DNA of 58,014 bases. Source: Gammaproteobacteria bacterium. GTDB taxonomy: Bacteria > Pseudomonadota > Gammaproteobacteria > Steroidobacterales > Steroidobacteraceae. Position numbers and translations under genes: made by a program. Location of the stretch: contig JAGWPU010000115.1 of assembly GCA_028870355.1 (NCBI GenBank), positions 1-58,014 of the forward strand. Reading direction: 5' to 3'. Under the pieces are notes generated by a model that had not been told where the DNA came from, did no database searches, and was given only the letters and a program-made list of their open reading frames with translations. This document shows positions 19,404-26,630 of this stretch, piece by piece (position 1 is the first letter of the stretch; each line of letters opens with the position of its first letter).

Positions 19404-19511
19404 ATCGTCTCCCTATGCTCTCCCTCGATTGACCCGACGCGCCGGGTTGCGGCGGTGCCCGCCGAAGTTTTATTACATAAGTCCCGGGATCGCAAGCCGA
19501 TCCGGCGCGCT

Positions 19512-20156
19512 TCAGGTGAAATAGGCGGTGCGCGTCATCACCCGCGAGACGAGGTGCATCGCGGCTCGCACGGGCAACGGCAGGTCGATCCCGCCCAGCG
19601 CCTCCGCGGTCCTCCCATGGCGCGACTCCTCGTCGCGCATCCTCTCGAGGATCGCGCGGCTGCGCTGGTCCGCGGTCGGCAGGCGCTCCAGGTGGCCGCC
19701 GAGATGGGTCTCGACCTGGCGCTCGGTCTCGCGAATGAATCCGAGACCGGCTCGATCGCCGAAGGCGCCCGCGAGCGCGCCGATCGCAAGAGAGCCCAGG
19801 TACCACAGCGGATTGAAGCGGCTCGGCTCGCCGCCGAGCTCGGCCAGGCGTTGTTCGCACCACCCCAGATGGTCATTTTCCTCGATTGCCGCCTGGCGCA
19901 TCGCCGCGGCAACCTGCGGGTCGCGGGCGACCAGCGCCTGGCCTTGATACAGGGCCTGGGCGGCGACCTCGCCGGCGTGATTCACCCGCATCAACCGGGC
20001 CGATTCGCGACGCTCGGGTTCGCTCAGCGGCGAGTCGGCGTCACCCGCGGGCGCGGCGCGTTGGCCACGGGTGTGGGTAGGAGCCGCTAACACCTTGATT
20101 GCTTTGTCTATTTCACCGATCAGGCGGTCGAGCGGACGGTAGTCGCGTGGTTCCAT
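19512..20156 (-). CDS. coq7: Coq7-type 2-polyprenyl-3-methyl-6-methoxy-1,4-benzoquinone monooxygenase
   Basis: This 214-residue di-iron carboxylate hydroxylase acts in ubiquinone synthesis. Ligands appear in the expected order: E63 in [10 protein letters not shown]93 and H96 in EENDHLGW, a later Glu pair in [10 protein letters not shown], and E/H in RDEESRHG. This enzyme replaces UbiF of E. coli in many gammaproteobacteria. ATG 20156 was chosen as the family N-terminus ([12 protein letters not shown]); it has no Shine-Dalgarno, but a perfect TATAAT ends seven bases upstream, so the mRNA may be leaderless. Confidence 0.93.
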   Translation of the reverse strand: MEPRDYRPLDRLIGEIDKAIKVLAAPTHTRGQRAAPAGDADSPLSEPERRESARLMRVNHAGEVAAQALYQGQALVARDPQVAAAMRQAAIEENDHLGWCEQRLAELGGEPSRFNPLWYLGSLAIGALAGAFGDRAGLGFIRETERQVETHLGGHLERLPTADQRSRAILERMRDEESRHGRTAEALGGIDLPLPVRAAMHLVSRVMTRTAYFT

Positions 20157-20163
20157 GCGAGCG

Positions 20164-20173
20164 ATTATATAAT
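20164..20173. promoter_or_regulatory. palindromic -10 element between coq7 and rplM
   Basis: The ten-base palindrome ATTATATAAT contains TATAAT on both strands. On the minus strand it ends seven bases before the coq7 ATG. No clear -35 is seen on either side. Confidence 0.5.
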
Positions 20174-20225
20174 GAGTGATCGGGGACGCGCCGGCCTCGC
20201 GTCGGCGAACGCGCACCGACGGGGG

Positions 20226-20255
20226 CTGGCAACCGCGCGCGGCCTTCTGTACACT
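20226..20255 (+). promoter_or_regulatory. predicted rplM-rpsI promoter
   Basis: CTGGCA, an 18-base spacer and TACACT with an upstream TG form an extended -10 type promoter. Transcription from about 20262 would give a leader of about 44 bases. Confidence 0.5.
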
Positions 20256-20270
20256 CTCGCGCCTTTCGAC

Positions 20271-20286
20271 GCGCTCCTCGGAGCGC
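20271..20286 (+). other. hairpin in the rplM mRNA leader
   Basis: GCGCTC-CTCG-GAGCGC forms a perfect six-base-pair stem with a four-base loop, 20 bases before the rplM start. Ribosomal protein L13 is known to autoregulate in other bacteria, but whether this hairpin is a binding site is a guess. Confidence 0.35.
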
Positions 20287-20305
20287 CCTGCAACAGAGTG
20301 GGTCC

Positions 20306-20737
20306 ATGTACACGGAATTCGCGAAACCCGAAGAAACCCGCGGCGACTGGTTCGTCGTCGACGCCGCCGGCAAGACCCTCGGCCGGCTGGCCTCGCAGCT
20401 TGCGCTGCGTCTGAAAGGCAAGCACAAGCCGACTTACGCGCCGCACCAGGATCTTGGCGACCACATCATCGTGATCAACGCGGGCGCGGTCCGCGTGACC
20501 GGGGCCAAGTTGAAGGACAAGTTCTACCACCGGCATACGGGCTACGTCGGCAACTTGAAGAGCATCGCGCTCGGGAAGCTCCTTCAGGAGCACCCCGAGC
20601 GCGCGATCGAGTTCGCGGTCAAGGGGATGCTGCCGAAGGGTCCGCTGGGCCGTCGCATGTACCGCAAGCTGCACGTCTTCGGAGGCAGCGAGCATCCGCA
20701 CCAGGCGCAGCAGCCCAAGGCGCTGGAGCTCAATTAG
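20306..20737 (+). CDS. rplM: 50S ribosomal protein L13
   Basis: This 143-residue protein is unmistakable L13: [16 protein letters not shown] at the N-terminus, the block [19 protein letters not shown], and [23 protein letters not shown] near the C-terminus. It is an early-assembly 23S rRNA-binding protein. It is followed after 29 bases by rpsI in the standard rplM-rpsI operon. Confidence 0.99.
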   Translation: MYTEFAKPEETRGDWFVVDAAGKTLGRLASQLALRLKGKHKPTYAPHQDLGDHIIVINAGAVRVTGAKLKDKFYHRHTGYVGNLKSIALGKLLQEHPERAIEFAVKGMLPKGPLGRRMYRKLHVFGGSEHPHQAQQPKALELN

Positions 20738-20766
20738 TCGGTCAAGGATCTCAGGAACCTCAATTC

Positions 20767-21171
20767 ATGGCACAGAACGCAGCCTCCCAGTCCTTTTACG
20801 GCACCGGACGACGCAAGACCTCGAGCGCGCGGGTGTATCTCACGCCGGGCACCGGCCAGGTCGAGATCAACGGCCGGTCGCTCGACGAGTTCTTCGGTCG
20901 CGAGACCGGACGCATGATCGTCCGTCAGCCGTTTCAAGCGGTGGACATGGACGGCAAGTTCGACATCGACGTGCACGTGACCGGCGGCGGCATCACCGGC
21001 CAGGCCGGCGCGATCCGTCTCGGCATCACCCGCGCGCTGATGGCCTACGACGAGACCCTGCGTTCGGGCCTGCGCAAGGCCGGGTTCGTCACGCGCGACG
21101 CGCGCGAGGTCGAACGCAAGAAAGTCGGGCGGCGCAAGGCGCGGCGCGGAACCCAGTTCTCCAAGCGCTGA
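20767..21171 (+). CDS. rpsI: 30S ribosomal protein S9
   Basis: This 134-residue S9 starts at ATG 20767, which gives the family N-terminus followed by [15 protein letters not shown]. The end has the canonical [18 protein letters not shown], whose last Arg contacts P-site tRNA in the ribosome. A short N-terminal extension (MAQNAASQS) precedes the conserved core. A tRNA-Gln gene follows 32 bases downstream on the same strand. Confidence 0.99.
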   Translation: MAQNAASQSFYGTGRRKTSSARVYLTPGTGQVEINGRSLDEFFGRETGRMIVRQPFQAVDMDGKFDIDVHVTGGGITGQAGAIRLGITRALMAYDETLRSGLRKAGFVTRDAREVERKKVGRRKARRGTQFSKR

Positions 21172-21203
21172 GCGTGCGCACGGCGCCGGTATGCGATTCT
21201 TCT

Positions 21204-21277
21204 TGGGGGATCGTCTAGCGGTAGGACAACGGACTCTGACTCCGTTTACCTAGGTTCGAATCCTAGTCCCCCAGCCA
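21204..21277 (+). tRNA. tRNA-Gln (anticodon CTG)
   Basis: The 74-base cloverleaf includes an encoded CCA end. Acceptor TGGGGGA pairs with TCCCCCA. The anticodon stem ACGGA/TCCGT encloses the loop CTCTGAC with anticodon CTG at 21236-21238, reading CAG. The T arm is CTAGG-TTCGAAT-CCTAG. Confidence 0.97.
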
Positions 21278-21283
21278 ATTGTC

Positions 21284-21309
21284 AGGGGGCCCGCGTTCGC
21301 AGGCCCCCT
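21284..21309 (+). terminator. hairpin after tRNA-Gln
   Basis: AGGGGGCC and GGCCCCCT form an eight-base-pair stem with a ten-base loop, seven bases after the tRNA. The sequence after it is CT-rich but not a T-run, so termination may be partial. Confidence 0.5.
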
Positions 21310-21332
21310 CTCCCTCCGGAGCGCGACTCGGC

Positions 21333-23207
21333 ATGTCGGTTGAACGCAATTCGGGTGGCCAAGCGGCGTTGCTGGCGCTCGGTGCACTCGGCGTCGTGTT
21401 CGGCGACATCGGCACGAGCCCGTTGTACGCGCTGGCCGGTTGTTTCACCGGCGCGCATCTCGCCGTTTCCCCCGACAACGTCTTCGGCGTGCTGTCGCTG
21501 ATCTTCTGGGCGCTCACGCTCGTCGTTCTGGTGAAATACGTCTCGGTCGTCCTGAACGCGGACAACAAGGGCGAGGGCGGCGTGCTCGCACTGACCGCGC
21601 TCGTCGTGAATACCGATCGGGAGAGTCCGCGGAAAAAGCTGTACGCGATGCTCGGCATCCTCGGCGCCGCGCTCTTCTTCGCCGACGGCGCGATCACGCC
21701 GGCGATTTCGGTGCTGAGCGCGGTCGAAGGCCTGCAGGTCGCCGCACCGGCGTCGCAGATCCCGGTGCTGCCGATCACCCTGCTGGTGATGGTCGGCCTG
21801 TTCATGATCCAGAAGCACGGCACCGGGTCGGTCGGCACCGTGTTCGGTCCGGTGATGCTCGGGTGGTTCGCGGTGATCGGGACGCTCGGCGCCTCCTGGA
21901 TCGTGCGCGATCCGCGCGTGCTGCTCGCGATCAATCCGGTCGACGCGTTGTGGCTGCTCCGCCAGCATCGGCTCGAGTCGCTCGCGGTGATCGCGGGCGT
22001 GTTCCTGACCGTGACCGGTGGCGAGGCGCTGTACGCGGACATGGGCCATTTCGGGAAGACCCCGATCCGCTACGCCTGGGTCACCGTGGTGATGCCCGCG
22101 TTGCTGCTGAACTACTTCGGGCAGGGTGCGATGCTGATCGAGCACCCGCAGGCGATCAGCAATCCGTTCTATCTGATGGCGCCCTCCTGGGCGCTGCTCC
22201 CCCTCGTGCTGCTCGCGACCGCGGCCACCGTGATCGCGTCGCAGGCGGTGATCTCGGGCGTGTTCTCGGTGACCAGCACCGCGGTGAGCCTCGGATTGCT
22301 CCCGCGCCTGCACATCGAGCACTCCTCCGCCGAGAACGTCGGGCAGATCTACGTGCCGACGATGAACTGGGTGCTGATGGTCGCAGCGCTCGCGCTGATC
22401 GTCGGCTTCGGAAGCTCCGCGGCGCTCGCCGGCGCGTACGGGCTCGCGGTCTCCGGTGCGATGACGATCGTCACGCCACTCACGCTCAGCTTGATCAAGT
22501 CGCGCTACGGTCGCGAGAGCCTGCCGTTGCGCGCGGGCATTGCCCTGCTGTTCATCGTCGATCTGGCGTTCCTGCTCGCGAACCTCACGAAGCTCGGGGA
22601 AGGCGGCTGGCTGCCGCTGTCCGCGGGACTGACGATCTACTGGTTGATGCAGACCTGGCAGCGGGGGCGCTCGAGTGTGCTGACCCGGCTGCTCCGCGAA
22701 CAGAAGCCGGTCCAGGATTTCCTCGACGACCTCAAGCGAGACCCGCCGGTCCGCGTCCCGGGAACCGCGATCTTTCTCGATGCCAAGGCGTCGGGCATCC
22801 CGCGTGCCCTGCTCAACAACATCAAGTTCAACCGGGTGATGCACGAGCGGGTCGTGCTGCTCACGATCGTCACGCGCGAGGAACCCCGGATCCCGACCGC
22901 GAAGCGGCTCAACGTGACCGAGGTCGGCGCCGGGATCCTGCGGTTCGTCGCGCATTTCGGCTTCATGGAATCACCGAACATCGCCGAGATCCTGCGGCTC
23001 GCGGAGAGCCACGGCGTGCCGTACGAACCGGAGAAGACCACGTTCTTCCTCAGTCGCGAGGAACTGATTCCGGGGCGCCGGTCGGACCTGCCGCCGCTGC
23101 GGCGCCGCGCGTTCATTCAAATGGCGCGCAACGCCCAGGTGGTCGCCGATTTCTACGGGTTGCCGCCCGGACGGGTGGTCGAGATCGGGACCCGCGTCGA
23201 GATCTGA
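21333..23207 (+). CDS. kup: low-affinity K+ uptake transporter Kup
   Basis: This protein is 624 residues from ATG 21333, close to E. coli Kup (622). The N-terminal signature GVVFGDIGTSPLYAL marks the KUP family, which imports K+ with protons. About 12 membrane segments span residues ~15-440, and a soluble C-terminal domain follows (RVPGTAIFLDAKASGIPRAL). A TTG further upstream in the same frame would put the start at the tRNA end and is unlikely. It converges on rpiA with a 25-base gap holding a small GGCGT/ACGCC hairpin. Confidence 0.96.
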   Translation: MSVERNSGGQAALLALGALGVVFGDIGTSPLYALAGCFTGAHLAVSPDNVFGVLSLIFWALTLVVLVKYVSVVLNADNKGEGGVLALTALVVNTDRESPRKKLYAMLGILGAALFFADGAITPAISVLSAVEGLQVAAPASQIPVLPITLLVMVGLFMIQKHGTGSVGTVFGPVMLGWFAVIGTLGASWIVRDPRVLLAINPVDALWLLRQHRLESLAVIAGVFLTVTGGEALYADMGHFGKTPIRYAWVTVVMPALLLNYFGQGAMLIEHPQAISNPFYLMAPSWALLPLVLLATAATVIASQAVISGVFSVTSTAVSLGLLPRLHIEHSSAENVGQIYVPTMNWVLMVAALALIVGFGSSAALAGAYGLAVSGAMTIVTPLTLSLIKSRYGRESLPLRAGIALLFIVDLAFLLANLTKLGEGGWLPLSAGLTIYWLMQTWQRGRSSVLTRLLREQKPVQDFLDDLKRDPPVRVPGTAIFLDAKASGIPRALLNNIKFNRVMHERVVLLTIVTREEPRIPTAKRLNVTEVGAGILRFVAHFGFMESPNIAEILRLAESHGVPYEPEKTTFFLSREELIPGRRSDLPPLRRRAFIQMARNAQVVADFYGLPPGRVVEIGTRVEI

Positions 23208-23232
23208 GCGGCGTTCGGGACGCCCGGAGGCG

Positions 23233-23892
23233 TCAGATCGAGATCCGCCGGACCCCGCCGTCCCCGGCGACCACGAGTTCGTCGGCGCCCCGCCGGGCGA
23301 ACAGGCCCACGGTGACGACGCCTGCGATCGCGTCGATGCCGGCTTCCAGCGCCAGCGGATCCTCGATGCGCAGATTGTGCACGTCGAGGATCACGTTGCC
23401 GTTGTCGGTCACGAAGCCCTGTCGCCATACCGGCTCGCCGCCGAGCGCGGCCACGCGCCGCGCGACGTAGGAGCGCGCCATCGGGATCACTTCGACCGGC
23501 AGCGGGAACGCGCCGAGCACATCGACCAGCTTCGCGTCGTCGATGATGCAGACGAACCGTGCCGATGCGGCCGCGACGATCTTCTCGCGGGTCAGCGCGC
23601 CGCCGCCGCCCTTGATCAGGGCGCCGTGCGGCGTCGCCTGATCGGCGCCGTCGACGTAGAGCGGGAGGTCGCCGGCGCTGTTCAGATCGAGTTCCGGAAT
23701 TCCGGTCTCTCGCAGGCGTGAGGAGGTTGCACTCGAGCTGGAGACCGCGCCGCGTACTCGCAGCCGGCTCGATCCGAGTGCCTGGATGAATTCGTCGACC
23801 GTCGAGCCGGTGCCGATCCCGAGGACCATGTCGTCCTCGACGTAACGCAGCGCCGCTTCGGCTGCCGCTCGCTTCTTCGCGCGTGTGTCCAC
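23233..23892 (-). CDS. rpiA: ribose-5-phosphate isomerase A
   Basis: This 219-residue RpiA interconverts ribose-5-phosphate and ribulose-5-phosphate. Substrate loops are present: [12 protein letters not shown] near residue 25, DGADQ near 80, [11 protein letters not shown] near 95-105 with the catalytic Glu, and [12 protein letters not shown]. The usual DGADE reads DGADQ here. Start is GTG 23892. A strong hairpin terminator belonging to the upstream micropeptide gene ends only 21 bases before this start, so read-through from that gene may supply some rpiA mRNA. Confidence 0.96.
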   Translation of the reverse strand: MDTRAKKRAAAEAALRYVEDDMVLGIGTGSTVDEFIQALGSSRLRVRGAVSSSSATSSRLRETGIPELDLNSAGDLPLYVDGADQATPHGALIKGGGGALTREKIVAAASARFVCIIDDAKLVDVLGAFPLPVEVIPMARSYVARRVAALGGEPVWRQGFVTDNGNVILDVHNLRIEDPLALEAGIDAIAGVVTVGLFARRGADELVVAGDGGVRRISI

Positions 23893-23913
23893 GAGTTTTC
23901 CGATCCTCAGAAA

Positions 23914-23943
23914 CGACTGTGCCCGCTTTCGCGGGCACAGTCG
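23914..23943 (-). terminator. strong intrinsic-type terminator after the micropeptide gene
   Basis: A perfect 13-base-pair stem (CGACTGTGCCCGC with its complement) closes a four-base loop, GAAA on the minus strand. It is followed by TTT. It sits 15 bases after the micropeptide stop and 21 bases before the rpiA start. Confidence 0.8.
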
Positions 23944-23958
23944 GTTTGATTCGAAGGC

Positions 23959-24024
23959 TTACTTCTTCTTGGCGGCCTTCTTCTTGGCTACCTTTTTCTT
24001 GGCCTTCTTCGCTTTCGCTGCCAT
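23959..24024 (-). CDS. 21-residue lysine/alanine-rich micropeptide (histone-H1-tail-like)
   Basis: The complete peptide begins MAAKAKKAKKKVAKKK and ends AAKKK; 12 of 21 residues are Lys, and the only other residue types are Ala, one Val and the initiating Met. It is far too short for usual gene calling, but its signals are unusually complete. There is a GGAG eight bases before ATG 24024, a promoter (TTGTAA-16-TATACT) ending 36 bases upstream of the ATG, and a perfect 13-bp terminator behind it. It resembles the repetitive tails of bacterial histone-H1-like proteins. A nucleic-acid or polyanion-binding role is inferred from charge alone. It is unrelated to its neighbours, the EVE gene and rpiA. 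Confidence 0.75.
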   Translation of the reverse strand: MAAKAKKAKKKVAKKKAAKKK

Positions 24025-24060
24025 GTTGAAAACTCCGTTGTCGGGTTAGTCCGGGGACCG

Positions 24061-24088
24061 AGTATATACACGAATCATCAAATTACAA
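24061..24088 (-). promoter_or_regulatory. promoter of the lysine-rich micropeptide gene
   Basis: On the minus strand TTGTAA, a 16-base spacer and TATACT lie in a conspicuously AT-rich patch (about 24060-24100), unlike the GC-rich surroundings. A start near 24054 gives a leader of about 30 bases with a GGAG site. Confidence 0.65.
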
Positions 24089-24136
24089 GCAATACGTCAC
24101 CTCGATCCCTCACGGATGTGGTAGCCGTGCTGGTGT

Positions 24137-24601
24137 TCATTCGAGCGAGAGGATGAAGTCCCACTGCGTCTTCGTCACCGGCGTCACCGACAATCGGTTG
24201 CCGCGTCTCAGGATCATGAGCTCCCGGAGTTCGCCGCGCGCGTGCGAACGCAGCTCCTGCAGCGTGATCACCCGATCGAGCTTGCGCACGAGGCGCACGT
24301 CGACGACGTACCAGCGCGGCGCGTCCGGCGTGCCGATCGGATCGTAGTGGGCGTTCTGCGGATCGAACGCGGTCGGGTCGGGGTACGCCTCGCGGGCCAC
24401 CTCGACGATGCCGACGATGCCGGGCTCGGCGCAGCCGGAGTGATAGAAGAACGCCCGGTCGCCCTTGCGAAACTCGTCGCGCAGCATGTTGCGCGCCTGG
24501 AAGTTGCGCACGCCGTCCCAGGCAGTGACCTTGCGGGGCTGAACGGCGAGGTCGTCGATCCCGAAGGTCTCGGGCTCGGATTTCATCAGCCAGTGATTCA
24601 T
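24137..24601 (-). CDS. EVE-domain protein (THYN1-like)
   Basis: This 154-residue single-domain EVE protein, related to human thymocyte nuclear protein 1, has the diagnostic N-terminus HWLMKSEP, then WDGVRNFQARNMLRDEFRKGDRAFFYHS and the basic C-terminal block LRRGNRLSVTPVT. The EVE fold belongs to the PUA/YTH group and is thought to bind modified bases. The start ATG 24601 overlaps the fau stop (ATGA), so the 6S-fau-EVE order forms one transcription unit, an arrangement common in gammaproteobacteria. Confidence 0.93.
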   Translation of the reverse strand: MNHWLMKSEPETFGIDDLAVQPRKVTAWDGVRNFQARNMLRDEFRKGDRAFFYHSGCAEPGIVGIVEVAREAYPDPTAFDPQNAHYDPIGTPDAPRWYVVDVRLVRKLDRVITLQELRSHARGELRELMILRRGNRLSVTPVTKTQWDFILSLE

Positions 24602-25194
24602 CGACGCGCCTCCGCGAACGTGGTCAAGCCGCTCTCGGTCGCGAGTGCATCGAGCCGCAGATCCCAGCGTTCGGCCGGGATCGCCTCGACGCGCTGGCAA
24701 TCGAAGGCAATGCCGATCAATCGCGGCCCGTGCCAGGCGCACCGCCGTGCGCGGAACGCGAACGCGCGGTCGTAGTACCCTCCGCCCATTCCGAGCCGGT
24801 GCCCGTGACGGTCGATCCCGACCAGGGGAACGACGACGAGATCCAGCCACCGTGCGCCGATCGGTCGACCGGAGCGGTGCGGTTCGGGAATCCCGTACGC
24901 GCCCGGGCGCATCCGCCCGACGAGCGGATAGAAGCGCAACGCCCGCCGACGCTGGTTCGCGACGACCGGCAGGACCAGCCGGACGCCGCGCCGGCGCGCG
25001 CTCGCGATCAGCAGTGAGGTGTCGAGCTCGCTGTGCATCGGAACGTAGATGGCGACCGTCGCACCCGCCGCGAACCGATGCAGCCGGGTGATGGCGAGCG
25101 CCGCGGCGCGAGAGCGCGCCGCGCGTTCCTCGGGAGACAGCGCGCGCCGCCGCGCGCGCAAGTCGGTGCGCAAGGCCGTTTTGCCGGTCTTCAT
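24598..25194 (-). CDS. fau: 5-formyltetrahydrofolate cyclo-ligase
   Basis: This protein is 198 residues from ATG 25194, which lies 28 bases after the 6S RNA end. Conserved features are LRTDLRARRRALSPEER at the N-terminus, the ATP-binding signature GMGGGYYDRAFAF, and IGIAFDCQRV. The enzyme converts 5-formyl-THF to 5,10-methenyl-THF. The gene, also called ygfA, is classically co-transcribed with ssrS, as here. Confidence 0.95.
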   Translation of the reverse strand: MKTGKTALRTDLRARRRALSPEERAARSRAAALAITRLHRFAAGATVAIYVPMHSELDTSLLIASARRRGVRLVLPVVANQRRRALRFYPLVGRMRPGAYGIPEPHRSGRPIGARWLDLVVVPLVGIDRHGHRLGMGGGYYDRAFAFRARRCAWHGPRLIGIAFDCQRVEAIPAERWDLRLDALATESGLTTFAEARR

Positions 25195-25221
25195 CGTCTC
25201 GTGGTCGTGGAATGGATGGCG

Positions 25222-25408
25222 CCACCCGCCTGTGCCGTCTTGGACCGTTGCTCCCGACCTGAGCAACAGGTGGGACCGACTGCGGCAATTAAGGCTTTCC
25301 GCTCGGGGCGGACTTGCACAATGTTGCCAGCAAGACTCAAGTCCCTGGGGTTTACAAATTAGGGTCGAGAGGTAACCCGATCCGCATCGAACACCGCAGG
25401 CGGCGCCA
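25222..25408 (-). ncRNA. ssrS: 6S RNA
   Basis: It lies on the minus strand between zapA and fau, the conserved position. The ends pair (CCGCCTG near 25403-25397 with CAGGCGG near 25232-25226), forming the closing stem. The internal 3' part contains the conserved sequence AAGCCTTAA found in enterobacterial 6S RNA, preceded by a stem like the E. coli one. Length is about 187 bases. 6S RNA mimics an open promoter and sequesters sigma70 RNA polymerase in stationary phase. Ends are estimated to within about ten bases. Confidence 0.88.
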
Positions 25409-25435
25409 AACCTGAAACTATCGCAGAAGGGCGTC

Positions 25436-25750
25436 TCAAAGCTCGAGCTGCTGGCCCTTCTCCAATGCCGACTCTACCCGCTCGCGCAGGATACGCAAGC
25501 GTCCGCCGACCTCGGTCTCCAGGTGCGAGTCGCTTTGCCGCACCCGCAGCAGTTCGTTCGCCATGTTCAAGGCCGCGATCACGGCGATCCGGTCGAGACC
25601 GACCACCTTGCCGCCATCGCGGATCTCGCGCATCCGTGCATTCAGGAATTCCGCAGAATCCAGCAGCGCCGAGCGCTCCTCGGGCGGGCAGCTGATCTGA
25701 TATTCCTTCTCCAGGATACGAACCGTGACCCGGGCCGGCGCGTCGTTCAT
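25436..25750 (-). CDS. zapA: cell division protein ZapA
   Basis: This protein is 104 residues from ATG 25750. The N-terminal globular part (VTVRILEKEYQISCPPEE) and the following coiled coil (RIAVIAALNMANELL) match ZapA, which binds and cross-links FtsZ filaments. The start overlaps the stop of the ZapB-like gene (ATGA). The 6S RNA gene follows directly downstream. Confidence 0.94.
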   Translation of the reverse strand: MNDAPARVTVRILEKEYQISCPPEERSALLDSAEFLNARMREIRDGGKVVGLDRIAVIAALNMANELLRVRQSDSHLETEVGGRLRILRERVESALEKGQQLEL

Positions 25751-25977
25751 TGCTGTTCCATCGATTTCAGCCGTCCGATCATCGCTTCCACCCGGGCGCG
25801 TACCTGCTCGTTCTTCTGCAGCAGGTTCGCGCGCTCGCTGGTGAGCGCTTCCTGACGCTGGCGCAACGCACGGTTCTCCTCCTTGATCTGGCCGACGGTC
25901 GTGATCAAGTCGTCCAAGCGCTTCTCGAGCCGCTTGAGCTCGAGTTCGACGGCGGATTTCGCTGCGGGATCGCCCAT
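25747..25977 (-). CDS. ZapB-like coiled-coil protein (TIGR02449-type)
   Basis: This 76-residue protein is almost entirely heptad-patterned coiled coil (ELKRLEKRLDDLITTVGQIKEENRALRQRQEAL). Small proteins of this type always sit immediately before zapA in Pseudomonas and Xanthomonas relatives and are regarded as ZapB counterparts that link ZapA to the divisome. The ATG at 25977 lies eight bases after a consensus -10 element, has no Shine-Dalgarno and is probably leaderless. Confidence 0.88.
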   Translation of the reverse strand: MGDPAAKSAVELELKRLEKRLDDLITTVGQIKEENRALRQRQEALTSERANLLQKNEQVRARVEAMIGRLKSMEQQ

Positions 25978-25985
25978 GGGACGGG

Positions 25986-26014
25986 AATATAGAGCCCAGC
26001 CCACCGCATTGCAA
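25986..26014 (-). promoter_or_regulatory. zapB-like/zapA promoter, leaderless type
   Basis: On the minus strand TTGCAA, an exact 17-base spacer and TATATT form a near-consensus sigma70 promoter. The -10 ends eight bases before the ATG, so the predicted transcription start is at or next to the A of the start codon. Confidence 0.7.
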
Positions 26015-26038
26015 AGGGCGCCGCGCGGGCCATGGGGT

Positions 26039-26044
26039 ATCATG
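26039..26044 (+). promoter_or_regulatory. possible -10 element just before ygfB
   Basis: TATCAT ends six positions before the ygfB ATG (five intervening bases). There is no clear -35 at normal spacing. It fits the leaderless pattern seen at several other genes here. Confidence 0.35.
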
Positions 26045-26049
26045 CCGGC

Positions 26050-26613
26050 ATGATCTCGGACATCCGGTTCAAAGACTTCGAGGACGTTCTCGCGGCCGCC
26101 GGCAGTCACGCGGACGCCGCCGAGGCCCACGGGTCCTTGTGCGGCGCATTGTGCGCGACCTCGCCGTACCGGATCGAGGACTGGGTCAACGAGATCCTGC
26201 CGGACCGCTCGTCCCTGTCGCCGGAGGACGTCGCGATGATCGAGCGGGTATTCAGCGCGACCGCGGCGGCGTTCGGCGACCAGGGGATGGCGTTCGCGCC
26301 CCTGCTGCCCGACGACGAGCAGCCGTTGACGGGCCGGACGAACGCCCTGGCGCTGTGGTGCACCGGCTTCCTGTATGGGCTCGGCGCCGGCCGGATCGCC
26401 GACCTCGATGCCTTGTCCGGCCACGTCGGCGAAATCGTCCGCGACTTCAGCGAGATCGCCCGCGCGAGCGGTGAGGATGCCGACGGCGACGAGGCGAACG
26501 AGCAGGCATACGCGGAACTGGTCGAATTCATTCGCGTGGCGGCGCAGGTGGTGTTCGAGGAGTTGCATCCGCTGCGGGCGCAGGTGTTCTCGCCGAGCCG
26601 GAAGTTGCACTGA
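26050..26613 (+). CDS. ygfB: UPF0149/YgfB-family protein
   Basis: This 187-residue all-helical protein has the family blocks EAHGSLCGALCA near the N-terminus, ALWCTGFLYGLG in the middle and ANEQAYAELVEFIRVAAQVV late. In Pseudomonas aeruginosa a YgfB homologue represses the ampDh3 amidase operon through AlpA; whether that holds here is unknown. It heads the conserved ygfB-pepP-ubiH-visC unit, with pepP 17 bases downstream. Start ATG 26050 fits the family N-terminus. Confidence 0.92.
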   Translation: MISDIRFKDFEDVLAAAGSHADAAEAHGSLCGALCATSPYRIEDWVNEILPDRSSLSPEDVAMIERVFSATAAAFGDQGMAFAPLLPDDEQPLTGRTNALALWCTGFLYGLGAGRIADLDALSGHVGEIVRDFSEIARASGEDADGDEANEQAYAELVEFIRVAAQVVFEELHPLRAQVFSPSRKLH

Positions 26614-26630
26614 GCACGGCGGTTTCAGGC

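Noticed and set aside
21279-21332. Kup start at the upstream TTG
   Set aside because: It would begin two bases after the tRNA CCA end and include the terminator hairpin; ATG 21333 gives the usual Kup length.
23914-23943. REP-like or attenuator palindrome
   Set aside because: I saw only one copy in the window, and its place right behind a stop codon with following T residues fits a terminator.
24050-24110. AT-rich island read as a horizontally acquired fragment
   Set aside because: It is only about 50 bases and is fully explained as the promoter of the micropeptide gene.
24137-25288. A single 383-codon gene covering EVE and fau
   Set aside because: Only the last 154 codons of that frame match the EVE family; the rest is the fau gene in another frame, with the two coupled by ATGA.
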